Assembly (NCBI GenBank): GCA_023955225.1
Contig: JAGSGJ010000003.1
Span: 10,331 to 74,330 of the forward strand
Reading direction: 5' to 3'
DNA from: Sulfurovum sp.
GTDB lineage: Bacteria; Campylobacterota; Campylobacteria; Campylobacterales; Sulfurovaceae
DNA length: 64,000 nt
Every line of letters begins with the position of its first letter. Positions within the stretch are counted from its first letter, which is position 1. Both the position numbers and the translations under genes were made by a program. Shown here in pieces: positions 26,039 through 34,991 of this stretch. Below the pieces are notes generated by a model. That model was not told the DNA's origin and did no database searches. It worked only from the letters and a program-made list of their open reading frames with translations.

Positions 26039-26109
26039 CCTATTCTAAAATATTGTCTTTATTCTATCTAAATAGTAGTAAAAAACAGTTTTTATGCTAA
26101 AATCATCTC

Positions 26110-26889
26110 ATGAGAATAGATTTACATAACCACACTACACGTTGTAACCATGCTGAAGGTACTGTTGATGAGTACATCCAAAGAGCCATAGAACTGGGTA
26201 TAGATATATACGGATTTTCCGAACATGCACCTATGGATTTTGACCCACATTATCGTCTGGCATTTGAAGAAATGCAAGCATACACAGATGATATACTCGG
26301 TGCAAAAGAACAGTATAAAAATGACATAGATATCTTATTTGGTTATGAAGTCGACTACCTTCCAGGACATATGGACGATAAGGTTTTATCTGCGAAAGTT
26401 GACTATTTGATAGGCTCTATACACTTCATAGATAAATGGAGTTTTGATAATCCCGAATTCATCGCCGGCTGGAAAAACAAAAATATAGATGAAATATGGC
26501 AAGCGTACTTTGAAGCCACAGAGGCGATGGCAAAATCCGGAAAGTTTGACATCGTAGGACACCTTGATCTGATCAAAGTATTCAAATTTATGCCTAAACA
26601 AGATGTAAGAATCCTGGCCAGGAATGCACTTCAAGCTATCAAGAGCTCCAACATGGTATTGGAAGTCAACACCGCCGGTCTTCGTAAACCTATAGGGGAA
26701 CTCTACCCATCACGCGGGTTACTGGAAGAGGCTTATGCTCTTGACATTCCTATTACCTTCTCTTCTGATGCACATTCTCTTGAACAAGTCGGCTTTAGTT
26801 ATGATCTTGCTACCTCCCTTGCGAAAGAGGTCGGATATACAAAAGCTGCTACTTTTCAAGGACGAGATAGACAATTGGTTACTTTTTAG
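26110..26889 (+). CDS. hisJ: Histidinol-phosphatase, PHP family
   Basis: 259 residues. PHP-domain metal-binding motifs: 'DLHNHTTRCNHAEGT' (3-17), 'YGFSEHAPM', 'DYLIGSIHF', 'DIVGHLDLIK' and 'PITFSSDAHS'. It dephosphorylates histidinol phosphate in histidine synthesis. It is divergent from the U32 gene with a 71-bp spacer, and upstream of glnA. hisIE is found later in the window. Confidence 0.85.
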   Translation: MRIDLHNHTTRCNHAEGTVDEYIQRAIELGIDIYGFSEHAPMDFDPHYRLAFEEMQAYTDDILGAKEQYKNDIDILFGYEVDYLPGHMDDKVLSAKVDYLIGSIHFIDKWSFDNPEFIAGWKNKNIDEIWQAYFEATEAMAKSGKFDIVGHLDLIKVFKFMPKQDVRILARNALQAIKSSNMVLEVNTAGLRKPIGELYPSRGLLEEAYALDIPITFSSDAHSLEQVGFSYDLATSLAKEVGYTKAATFQGRDRQLVTF

Positions 26890-26923
26890 GCACAAAGACT
26901 GAAGTAACTAATTTTTTAGTGGC

Positions 26924-26929
26924 TATAAT
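26924..26929 (+). promoter_or_regulatory. -10 element for glnA
   Basis: TATAAT in CTATAATATAAGG, 32 bp before the glnA ATG; a clear AGGAGC ribosome-binding site lies at 26950-26955. No sigma-54 GG/GC promoter was seen, unlike E. coli glnA. Confidence 0.6.
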
Positions 26930-26960
26930 ATAAGGATAAAAATTAATTTAGGAGCGTTTT

Positions 26961-28391
26961 ATGGGTAAATTTGTTAACAACACAGATGAGTTTTATAAGT
27001 ATTGTGAAGAGAATGAGGTAGAGTTTATAGATTTTAGATTTACAGATATCAAAGGTAAATGGCACCATATTTCTTACCGTATGTCTGCTGTTGAGGCAAA
27101 CATGATTAATGCTGGTGTCCCTTTTGATGGTTCATCTATCGAAAACTGGCAGCCTATCGAGAAATCAGATATGCTACTTAAACCAGATATTGGGACTGCG
27201 TTCCTTGACCCGTTTACCGCGGACTCTACGATCATTGTTATCTGTGATGTGTATGACATTTACAAAAATGACCTTTATGAAAGATGTCCAAGATCTATTG
27301 CTAAAAAGACACTGAAGTATATGGAAGAGTCTGGTGTGGGTGATGATGCATTCTTTGGTCCTGAAAATGAATTCTTTATTTTTGACGATGTTAGAGTCTG
27401 GTCTGGCGTAAACCAATCAGGATTTAGAGTTGATTCTGAAGAGGGTGACTGGAACCGTTCAACAGACTATGGTGAGCAGGGGAACATGGGTCATCAACCA
27501 GGTGTTAAAGGCGGATACTTCCCTGTAATGCCTGTAGATACTATGGTTGATCTACGTGCTGAGATGATGTTACTTCTTGAAGAGGTAGGTTTGACAGTTA
27601 TGTTGGGTCACCACGAAGTTGCTCAGGCTCAAGGTGAGATCGGTATCAAATTTGGTAACATGATCGAAGCGGCAGATAACGTACAAAAATACAAATATGT
27701 TGTAAAAATGGTAGCGCACCTTAACGGTAAAACGGCAACATTTATGCCAAAACCACTTTATGGTGACAACGGTAACGGTATGCACGTACACCAATCAATC
27801 TGGAAAGATGGTAAAAATACATTCTATGAAGAAGGTGCCTATGCAAACCTAAGCCAAACAGCACTTCAATACCTTGGTGGTGTATTTAGACACTCTGGTG
27901 CAGTTGCATCATTTACAAACCCATCTACAAACTCATATAAAAGACTTGTTCCAGGTTACGAAGCACCATCTATCTTGACTTACTCAAGCCAAAACAGATC
28001 AGCTGCTTGTCGTATCCCTTATGGTGCAGGTGAAATGGCTACTAGAATTGAGACTAGATTCCCAGACTCAACTGCGTGTCCTTACCTTTGTTTTGCAGTA
28101 CTAATGCTAGCAGGTCTTGATGGGATCAAACATGCAGATGTACCTGTAGGACCTATGGATATTGACCTTTTTGAACTTACACTTGATGAGATCAAAGAAA
28201 AAAATATTCCTCAAATGCCACGTACATTAAGAGAAGCACTTGAAGGACTTCGTGGTGACTATGAATTCCTTAGACCAGTTATGTCTGCTGAATTTATCAA
28301 TACTTACAGACAATATATGTTTGAAAGCCAAGTTCATCCAGATGAAGCTAGACCTACAGGGTTTGAATTCCAAACAACGTATTCTTGCTAA
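26961..28391 (+). CDS. glnA: Glutamine synthetase, type I
   Basis: 476 residues. Makes glutamine from glutamate, ammonia and ATP. 'DGSSIENWQPIEKSDM', 'FFGPENEFFIFD', 'GNGMHVHQSIW' and 'NRSAACRIPY' are the GSI active-site regions. At the position of the E. coli adenylylation tyrosine ('NLYDLPPEE'), this protein reads 'DIDLFELTLDE', with Phe at residue ~404, so GlnE-type adenylylation seems impossible. Own promoter and terminator make it a single-gene unit. Confidence 0.96.
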   Translation: MGKFVNNTDEFYKYCEENEVEFIDFRFTDIKGKWHHISYRMSAVEANMINAGVPFDGSSIENWQPIEKSDMLLKPDIGTAFLDPFTADSTIIVICDVYDIYKNDLYERCPRSIAKKTLKYMEESGVGDDAFFGPENEFFIFDDVRVWSGVNQSGFRVDSEEGDWNRSTDYGEQGNMGHQPGVKGGYFPVMPVDTMVDLRAEMMLLLEEVGLTVMLGHHEVAQAQGEIGIKFGNMIEAADNVQKYKYVVKMVAHLNGKTATFMPKPLYGDNGNGMHVHQSIWKDGKNTFYEEGAYANLSQTALQYLGGVFRHSGAVASFTNPSTNSYKRLVPGYEAPSILTYSSQNRSAACRIPYGAGEMATRIETRFPDSTACPYLCFAVLMLAGLDGIKHADVPVGPMDIDLFELTLDEIKEKNIPQMPRTLREALEGLRGDYEFLRPVMSAEFINTYRQYMFESQVHPDEARPTGFEFQTTYSC

Positions 28392-28397
28392 TATCTT

Positions 28398-28420
28398 ATT
28401 CCCTCGGCCTTCGAGGGAAT
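28398..28420 (+). terminator. Terminator of glnA
   Basis: ATTCCCTCG-gcctt-CGAGGGAAT, a perfect 9-bp stem starting 7 bp after the glnA stop. The following run is only modestly U-rich. Confidence 0.75.
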
Positions 28421-28517
28421 ATCTGTTCTAAACTTTTATAACCTCTTTTTAAATCTCAAATAAACTTTGCCTTTTCTTTAATACTTATTTCACTCCAATA
28501 TAAGATATGACTCTACA

Positions 28518-28665
28518 TATAATTTTTAGAAGAAAAAGTGGATGCAAAAGCAGAAAAAAGAGTTGAGTTGGAGTATTGACTGAGAAGATTTAGTGAGTTA
28601 AGAAAATAATCCTTATAGCGTTCACGTTCATCTTAGCTTTAGCATTGTGATGAACGAAATGCCTA
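28518..28665 (+). ncRNA. Possible small transcript between glnA and antiporter
   Basis: A TATAAT at 28518-28523 is followed by ~100 nt with only a 13-codon ORF and then an inverted repeat, CGTTCATC (28625-28632) with GATGAACG (28649-28656), followed by CCTATTTTTC. This could be a short RNA with terminator, or the hairpin could simply end the antiporter transcript coming from the other strand. Low confidence. Confidence 0.2.
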
Positions 28666-28670
28666 TTTTT

Positions 28671-29981
28671 CTACTTCTTAAAAATCGAAGGCTCGACTTC
28701 TTTCTTTATAAATGTAAAATAAGTCCAAAGTACTGTTCCATATACAAAGATTGACATCATAACCACACCTGTTGTCACCACTTCAAAAAACTCTTTGTAT
28801 TCAAAGGAAGCCGGTATCATGTGTACCAAGATGATAGAGAGTGCACCTTTCATACCAGAGAAGGTTAAAATGAACCAACCCTCTTTTCCTACTGGTTGGA
28901 TGGCTTTTGTTTTATGCCCAAAGAAGGCAAATTTTGCCATCGATGCTGCGCGAATAAACGTCGTGATAGCAAACATAATGAGTATTTCAGTTTTGTATGC
29001 CCAAAGTTTTTCTAAACTCACCATCTCAGCTAGTACAAAAAATATCATAACTGCAGCGATGTATCCAAACTCTTTTGCCATTTCATAGATATATTCCAAT
29101 CTTTCATTGGTCGTAGCTTTAATATCTTCTAAACGAAGCTTACGCATAAAACTTTTCGTTTTACGTGCTGTACCTTCTGTTTCATGGGCTTTTATGTCCA
29201 TATCTATCCATGCTTTTGTCGCGATGATGGCCGTAATAAGTGTCAAGATACCACTGACATGCATCTCTTCTGCTACCACATAGGCAAGATATGCTTCGAT
29301 GATAAAAGCAAAGAACTCTCCTCTTTTATCTGAAAAGAGTTTCATCAGCATATAAAAGACAAATCCTATAGCGATACCTATACCCAAACTCACTACAAAT
29401 ACACGCAAGGCATCCATTACCGCATGACCTGCATCTATCTCTCCACTCATCATCCAAGGTAGTCCAATGAAGAAGAACGCAATAACAGCCGTAGCATCAT
29501 TCCCAAGTGATTCACCCTCTATGAGTACTTTGATGTGATGGCTTATGCCTTTAAAACGAGAAAGTATGGATTGTACAGAGACGGCATCCGTAGCCATATT
29601 GATAGCAAAGAGTGACACATACGCACCCAAAGTTAACCCTTCAAATACACTAAAGTAGTACATACTCGCACCCACAGAGATGGAGAGTGCTACAGCAATA
29701 ACGGCTAAGTAAAAGATATCCCAACCGTATTTCTTGATATCTGAGAAGTGCAAGTGCAAAGCATCTCCCATAAAGATAAGAGGGATACAGAACAGAATGA
29801 TCGCATCAAAATAGTGTTTTAGATCTATAGGTACAGCTATAGGTACATAGGTGTAAATTGTGTATGAACCTATGAGCAGTAAAAAAACTGAAGGTATTTT
29901 CAGTTTGTTGGCCATGGCATCTGAAAAGACAACCAAGCCCAGTATAGTTATAAGTATGATCTCTGGTGCGAAACTATGCAT
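28671..29981 (-). CDS. Cation:proton antiporter, CPA1 (NhaP-like)
   Basis: 436 residues, with about 12 hydrophobic segments. 'INMATDAVSVQSILSRF' and 'EGESLGNDATAVIAFFFIG' carry the conserved ND-type aspartate motif of CPA1 Na+/H+ antiporters, and the C-terminal region contains 'TFSGMKGALSIILV'. Predicted to exchange Na+ or K+ for H+ across the inner membrane for pH and salt homeostasis. Ion specificity is not readable from sequence. Confidence 0.88.
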   Translation of the reverse strand: MHSFAPEIILITILGLVVFSDAMANKLKIPSVFLLLIGSYTIYTYVPIAVPIDLKHYFDAIILFCIPLIFMGDALHLHFSDIKKYGWDIFYLAVIAVALSISVGASMYYFSVFEGLTLGAYVSLFAINMATDAVSVQSILSRFKGISHHIKVLIEGESLGNDATAVIAFFFIGLPWMMSGEIDAGHAVMDALRVFVVSLGIGIAIGFVFYMLMKLFSDKRGEFFAFIIEAYLAYVVAEEMHVSGILTLITAIIATKAWIDMDIKAHETEGTARKTKSFMRKLRLEDIKATTNERLEYIYEMAKEFGYIAAVMIFFVLAEMVSLEKLWAYKTEILIMFAITTFIRAASMAKFAFFGHKTKAIQPVGKEGWFILTFSGMKGALSIILVHMIPASFEYKEFFEVVTTGVVMMSIFVYGTVLWTYFTFIKKEVEPSIFKK

Positions 29982-30013
29982 ATGTATTCTCCAATATTAT
30001 TATTTCTATCACG

Positions 30014-30619
30014 CTATTTTAATAGCTTTTGCATGTCAAATAGACTTCTGTAGCCTTTTTGACATAGCATATGTCCCTCTTCATCTATAACAACAGAAGG
30101 AAATGCATTGGCTCCCATGGAACGTGCTTTGGCAAAATCATGTTCCATCAGGAGCTGCGCTCTGTCACTTTCAAAAAACTTTCTAAAGGAGTTCTTATCT
30201 GACTCTGTCATATTCAATAGCGTATATAAAACATTTATATTTGTGATGTCTTCAGCTCTTGTATAAAATGCTTCTTGTATCGTATGCAGATACGCAAAAG
30301 CACTGTGCATCCCAAAAAGTTCGCGTACTGTTAGGACCGCTTTGCATGCAGGATACGTGTCATAGTCAAAACACTCTTTTTCGAATATGCTATCTGAAAA
30401 TCGTTGTCCCGTTCTATGAGACACTTGTTTCCAATGTCCTCTAAGAAACTCTTTAGACGTTTCATTCCAAGGCATTTCATCTTTAGTACGTAAGCCACCT
30501 AAGACCAACGAGAAGCTGTACTCATCACTCAAAGTACTACGTAGCTCTTCTATAATAGGAGTAAAGCCCCAACACCATGAACACATGGGGTCAACAACAA
30601 AAAGTAACTCTTTTTTCAT
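30014..30619 (-). CDS. DsbA-family thiol oxidoreductase, FrnE-like
   Basis: 201 residues from the ATG at 30619, just after the PBP1A stop; a GTG 18 bp upstream is less likely. 'FVVDPMCSWCWGF' gives a thioredoxin-fold CxxC (Cys13, Cys16). No signal peptide, so it is likely cytoplasmic, as for FrnE-type proteins. 'GANAFPSVVIDEEGH' holds the cis-proline loop. Predicted disulfide isomerase or thiol-linked conjugating activity. Confidence 0.82.
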   Translation of the reverse strand: MKKELLFVVDPMCSWCWGFTPIIEELRSTLSDEYSFSLVLGGLRTKDEMPWNETSKEFLRGHWKQVSHRTGQRFSDSIFEKECFDYDTYPACKAVLTVRELFGMHSAFAYLHTIQEAFYTRAEDITNINVLYTLLNMTESDKNSFRKFFESDRAQLLMEHDFAKARSMGANAFPSVVIDEEGHMLCQKGYRSLFDMQKLLK

Positions 30620-30620
30620 C

Positions 30621-32765
30621 CTAAAATAAGGTACCACTATCGTTAGAAACAGGAGTCAAAGGCACTTTCCGTTTAGGATGTAAGGGATCCTCTTCCTCTT
30701 CAACAATTTCTTCTTCAGAAATCGGCTCTTCATCGATATTGATCGTAGGTGCAAAGCCTATCTCTCCATCTTCAGGATCAATATCTTCCGTGATCTCCAT
30801 CTCTTCTTCTAAGAGTTGATCGTATTCATTATAATTTTGTATTGGTTTTTTGTGACTGTCAGGTAGTGGAGAATTTTCTGTGTAAAGTTCTGCTTTGCCT
30901 TCATACTCCCCTCTAAATACACCTTCAGGTATGTCAAATGTCCGTTTTGTTTCAGGGTATAATTCTAATAATCTTTTATAGTAAAAAGCAAATGCTGGTG
31001 CAGCCAGTGCACCTCCAGTCGCTCCACGTCCTATGCGTTTATTGTCATCTCTACCAAACCAAACGATAGTTTCTATGGTTGGAGAGTATCCACAGAACCA
31101 TGCATCTATGTTGTTGTTAGTTGTTCCTGTTTTCCCTGCCAGTTCTATGCCTTCTACCCGTGCATTTCTACCTGTACCTCTTTTGACGACATCTTTTAAC
31201 ACATCCGTCATCAGGTATGCTTGTTCTGGTGTAGTAAAACCTTCTATCTCTTTAGGACGGGTTTCATAGATCACAGCTCCCTCTTTAGAGATGATTTTAC
31301 TCACCAATCTAGGTGCTATCATATGACCTTCATTGGCAAAAACTGAAAATATCTGCGCCATTTTAAGTGGACTTAACCCAAGGTTACCCAGTGCTATAGA
31401 CATATCTCTAGGGATATGCGGTACGTCTAAAAATGCCAATCTTTTACGGATGGTACTTACACCTAGATCAGCCACCAGGTTAATGGTCGCAAGGTTCCGT
31501 GAATGTACCAGTGCTTCTCTAAAAGCGATGAATCCTTTAAAGTCACGTTCATAATTTTTAGGTGCCCAAATTTTAGGTTTACCTTTATAGTAGTACTGAA
31601 AGGTTCTCGCCAGGTCTGTCAAAGGACTTGCAGGATTATATCCCATGTCTAATGCAGTTTGGTAAATAAACGGTTTAAATGCAGATCCAGGCTGACGTTT
31701 GGATTGTGTCACACGGTTATAGGCAGATTTTTCATAATCTGCCCCACCGACCATCGCTAAAATATCACCTGTTTTACTCTCAACAGCCACAAATGCTGTA
31801 TTTAATGTAGAAGTTTCTGCTTTTTCTTTATATTTTTTAAGTGCTTTGTTGTAGGCAAAATCAACCGCCTCGATCGCAATAGCTTGCTGTTTCATATCCA
31901 CAGTCGTATATATCTGATACCCACCGGTACGGATATCACCCAGTTTCCCTTTAAACCGTCTCAGTACCTCATCTACGATACCAGGTGCTATATTTTGTGT
32001 TAACGAAGTCCTATAGACTTTAGGGGATTCTTTCACTGCTTTAAGATAATCACTTTGCGTGATCCATCCTATACTTTTCATACGGTAGAGTACATTGTTG
32101 GCACGGTCTAAGGCACGTTTATAATGTTTAAGTGGATTATAAAAACTTGGTGCATTTGGCAAACCTACCAAAATAGCCGCTTCTTTGAGCGTCAACTCAT
32201 TCATCTCTTTATGAAAATATCCATTTGCAGCGGTTTTAACACCAAAGTAGTTATTTCCATACGATATTTCATTGAGATATCGCTCAATGATATCTTCTTT
32301 ACTTAACTCATGTTCGATCTTCAGTGCTAAGATGGCTTCTTTGATCTTACGTGCCAGTTTCTTTTCGTTTGAGAGTATTTTGTTCTTAATGAGTTGTTGA
32401 GTCAGTGTACTTCCACCCTCAACAAAAGCACCTGCTTGAATGTCTTTAACTATCGCTCTTAGGATCGCATCTGGATTCACACCATTGTGTTCAAAGAACT
32501 GTGTATCTTCCATCGCCACAAGCCCTTCAACAAGAAAACCGGGGATTTCATCATAACGTGCGTAAAGACGGTGTTGTTTTTTAAACACATACGCCAGTTT
32601 CTCACCATGTCTATCATAAATGATAGACGAAGTTTCCGGCTTATAGTTGATGAGTTTATCTGCATCCAAAGATATCTCTTCATAGGCATAAATAAAAGCT
32701 GCAGTCAATGCTACTCCAAATACCATTGCTAAGATAATGGAACCTTTTACTAAACTATTGAACAC
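30621..32765 (-). CDS. Penicillin-binding protein 1A (transglycosylase/transpeptidase)
   Basis: 714 residues. N-terminal membrane anchor (~7-28), GT51 glycosyltransferase with catalytic Glu in 'AMEDTQFFEHNGVNP' (Glu86) and 'GGSTLTQQLIKN', then a class A transpeptidase domain with 'PGSAFKPF' (SxxK, ~360), 'SRN' and 'AGKTGTTNN'. The C-terminal ~70 residues are acidic and low in complexity. It polymerises and cross-links peptidoglycan outside the inner membrane. The alaS-maf-pbpA order matches Cj0506-Cj0508 with two extra genes inserted. Confidence 0.94.
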   Translation of the reverse strand: MFNSLVKGSIILAMVFGVALTAAFIYAYEEISLDADKLINYKPETSSIIYDRHGEKLAYVFKKQHRLYARYDEIPGFLVEGLVAMEDTQFFEHNGVNPDAILRAIVKDIQAGAFVEGGSTLTQQLIKNKILSNEKKLARKIKEAILALKIEHELSKEDIIERYLNEISYGNNYFGVKTAANGYFHKEMNELTLKEAAILVGLPNAPSFYNPLKHYKRALDRANNVLYRMKSIGWITQSDYLKAVKESPKVYRTSLTQNIAPGIVDEVLRRFKGKLGDIRTGGYQIYTTVDMKQQAIAIEAVDFAYNKALKKYKEKAETSTLNTAFVAVESKTGDILAMVGGADYEKSAYNRVTQSKRQPGSAFKPFIYQTALDMGYNPASPLTDLARTFQYYYKGKPKIWAPKNYERDFKGFIAFREALVHSRNLATINLVADLGVSTIRKRLAFLDVPHIPRDMSIALGNLGLSPLKMAQIFSVFANEGHMIAPRLVSKIISKEGAVIYETRPKEIEGFTTPEQAYLMTDVLKDVVKRGTGRNARVEGIELAGKTGTTNNNIDAWFCGYSPTIETIVWFGRDDNKRIGRGATGGALAAPAFAFYYKRLLELYPETKRTFDIPEGVFRGEYEGKAELYTENSPLPDSHKKPIQNYNEYDQLLEEEMEITEDIDPEDGEIGFAPTINIDEEPISEEEIVEEEEDPLHPKRKVPLTPVSNDSGTLF

Positions 32766-32809
32766 ACAGACCCTTTATGATTAATATATACATATTTTTA
32801 TTTTAATGG

Positions 32810-33904
32810 TTATTGTACCGTGTTATGGCTAATGAGTGCTAACGCATGTCTGATCTTCTGTATAGATACACTCAAGTTAAGTATGACCCTCATGATAGGT
32901 TTCTGCACTGTAGGTTGACGTATAGCTCCTACCAGATACCCTTGTGCCATCAGTCCTTTTTGTACATAAAGCGCATGCTCATTACTTGGCATCTCTATAG
33001 GTACGATCAAACTCTGACAATTCATTCCCATCTGTTTTTTTACCGCCATCTGCCGATCCAAGATCTTCTTTGTATATTTTTCTGCATTTTTACGTATATG
33101 TTTTACATTGACCAGTGCCAGTGCTGTATCAAACACAGAGGGTGCAGTAGAGTAGATGATGGGTTTTGCCCTGTTTTCCAAGAAACTTATAACATTTTTG
33201 GAAGCCAAAATATATGCCCCATAAGAACCATAAGCTTTACCCAATGTCCCCATTTTGATATGTCTTTCATTGATGGTGATGCCATAATATTCAAAGATAC
33301 CCAACAGTTTCAGACCAAGTACCCCTGCACTGTGTGCTTCATCGACGATGAGCAGTGCTTTGACTTGATCGGCAAGCTCAAATATCTCTTTCTTACAAAG
33401 ATCTCCACCCATAGAGTAGACACCTTCTACCGCGATGATCTGTCTTTTAGCCGGATGTGCTGCTAACTTTTCTCTTAAGTCATCGGCATCATTATGTGCA
33501 AACATCACTACTCTGTCTCCCAAAAGTTGTGAAGCCATCACACCAGAAGCATGATACTCTTCATCCATAAAAAGTATATCTCCTTTGCGAACCAATGCCT
33601 CTATAAGTGCCATGTTTGCAAGAAAACCCGAACCTACTACAAGTCCTTCTTCAAAACCGTTATATTCTGCCATGGTCATTTCAAAGATCCTGTGTATAGG
33701 GTGATATCCATTCACCAACATACTGGCTTTAGAACTTACCGTGTCATATTCATTGACAAGTTTTACTGCTTTTTTAAACTGTTTTTTGTTCAGTGACAAA
33801 CCCAGGTAATCATTAGAAGCCAGATCATCCAATCTGTCATCAAAAAGCTTACGCTCTCTAAATCGTCCCGCTTTTTTAAGGGCTTTTAATTCGTTTTCAT
33901 ACAT
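32810..33904 (-). CDS. 8-amino-7-oxononanoate synthase-like PLP enzyme (BioF/KBL family)
   Basis: 364 residues from the ATG at 33904, supported by GGAAG just upstream and by being 1 bp after the maf stop; the longer frame would run 65 bp into maf. Alpha-oxoamine synthase family: 'ASNDYLGLS' start, 'DEAHSAGVLG' for PLP and the lysine in 'GTLGKAYGSYG'. Best guess BioF, which makes the biotin precursor KAPA, but no other biotin gene is nearby; 2-amino-3-ketobutyrate CoA ligase is an alternative. Confidence 0.78.
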   Translation of the reverse strand: MYENELKALKKAGRFRERKLFDDRLDDLASNDYLGLSLNKKQFKKAVKLVNEYDTVSSKASMLVNGYHPIHRIFEMTMAEYNGFEEGLVVGSGFLANMALIEALVRKGDILFMDEEYHASGVMASQLLGDRVVMFAHNDADDLREKLAAHPAKRQIIAVEGVYSMGGDLCKKEIFELADQVKALLIVDEAHSAGVLGLKLLGIFEYYGITINERHIKMGTLGKAYGSYGAYILASKNVISFLENRAKPIIYSTAPSVFDTALALVNVKHIRKNAEKYTKKILDRQMAVKKQMGMNCQSLIVPIEMPSNEHALYVQKGLMAQGYLVGAIRQPTVQKPIMRVILNLSVSIQKIRHALALISHNTVQ

Positions 33905-33905
33905 C

Positions 33906-34463
33906 TTAACTTCCAACCTTGATCCATGGTAAGAGACTTTCCACTTGCAGTCCCATTGCTGTACTTTCATACCCGTCTACAGATTTGATGTACTTTTTGC
34001 AAAAGCCTTCAACCATACATCCTCCTGCCTTACCCTTCCATAGTCCACTCTCAAGATATCTCTCCAGATCATCTTCTTCAAACTTTGAAAAATGATAATG
34101 CGTTGCTGAAATATCTGAAAAAGCAAGTCTCTTTGACTTGTAGTGAGCAGAGGAAATAATGGAAATAGTCGAACCGCTTTGTATGTTCAAAATACGTCTT
34201 GCATCTTCTACATTTTTGGCTTTTCGTAAGATAGTCCCATCAGCAGCTGCGATAACCGTATCTGAACAAAGTAAAGGTATCTCCAATCCAAACTCACGAA
34301 TGGCTGCATCTAACTTACCTTTACTTGCTGTATAGACAAAATCTTTTGCTATAGCTGTAGTGATCTGTTCTTCATCATACTCTGCTGACTTTTGAATAAA
34401 ATCGATTCCAAAATTGTTTAGGAGCAATGCCCTGCTTTCAGAAGATGAACATAAACAAATCAT
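33906..34463 (-). CDS. maf: Maf-family nucleotide pyrophosphatase
   Basis: 185 residues. Starts 'MICLCSSSESRALLLNNFG', matching the SxSxxR loop of Maf proteins, with 'LLCSDTVIAAADG' for the catalytic Asp region and 'KAGGCMVEGFCKKYI...STAMGL' at the C-terminus. Maf proteins hydrolyse non-canonical or canonical NTPs and were linked to septum formation. Abuts the CopD-like gene by one shared base. Confidence 0.88.
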   Translation of the reverse strand: MICLCSSSESRALLLNNFGIDFIQKSAEYDEEQITTAIAKDFVYTASKGKLDAAIREFGLEIPLLCSDTVIAAADGTILRKAKNVEDARRILNIQSGSTISIISSAHYKSKRLAFSDISATHYHFSKFEEDDLERYLESGLWKGKAGGCMVEGFCKKYIKSVDGYESTAMGLQVESLLPWIKVGS

Positions 34464-34990
34464 TACAGTCCTCTAAGAGACACACCTAACCATAACGCTA
34501 CTATTCCTAACACAATATTGAGGGGTAAAAGTAAGTTAGGAATGAAACTCATCTGTGCTTTAGCAAGTGCAACCTCACCCCTAGAAAATAACTTCCACGC
34601 TTTTGCACGTTTAACATACATATAGGTGTAATTGACTGCCATCACTGTCCAAAGTATCTCTTTAGAGAGAAAAAGTGATTTTAGATCACCATGGTGTCCC
34701 CCTGTGGCTATCGCCATTATTAGACCTGTGGCAAATAGAATGACAATGAAAAGCATGACAAGATTAAAGAGCTTACCCGTGATCTGCAGGGTCATACCCA
34801 ATCTCTGTTTAGGTACCAACATCACAGACATCACATCACTTTGTAACTTCTGCTCTGGCGTCACTCCTCCCCCGCTTATCACTGGATGCACTACCAAACG
34901 GATTGCAATCATACCGCCTACCCAGATAAAGGCAGAAAGTACATGTAAAAAAACGATCAAATGTCCATAGTTGTTAAATAGTTCTGTCAT
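34463..34990 (-). CDS. CopD/HemJ-like membrane protein
   Basis: 175 residues from the ATG at 34990, which has an excellent GGAGGAA site; the longer frame would overlap alaS. Four or five hydrophobic helices. 'HLIVFLHVLSAFIWVGGM' has the His-containing first-helix pattern of the CopD/HemJ class. Its function could be copper handling or protoporphyrinogen oxidation, or neither. It lies between alaS and maf. Confidence 0.65.
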   Translation of the reverse strand: MTELFNNYGHLIVFLHVLSAFIWVGGMIAIRLVVHPVISGGGVTPEQKLQSDVMSVMLVPKQRLGMTLQITGKLFNLVMLFIVILFATGLIMAIATGGHHGDLKSLFLSKEILWTVMAVNYTYMYVKRAKAWKLFSRGEVALAKAQMSFIPNLLLPLNIVLGIVALWLGVSLRGL

Positions 34991-34991
34991 C

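Noticed and set aside
28540..28581. 13-codon ORF MQKQKKELSWSID
   Set aside because: Too short and without other support; listed only as part of a possible small RNA.
33905..33970. Longer start for the BioF-like gene
   Set aside because: It would lie inside maf; the inner ATG has GGAAG and begins just after the maf stop.
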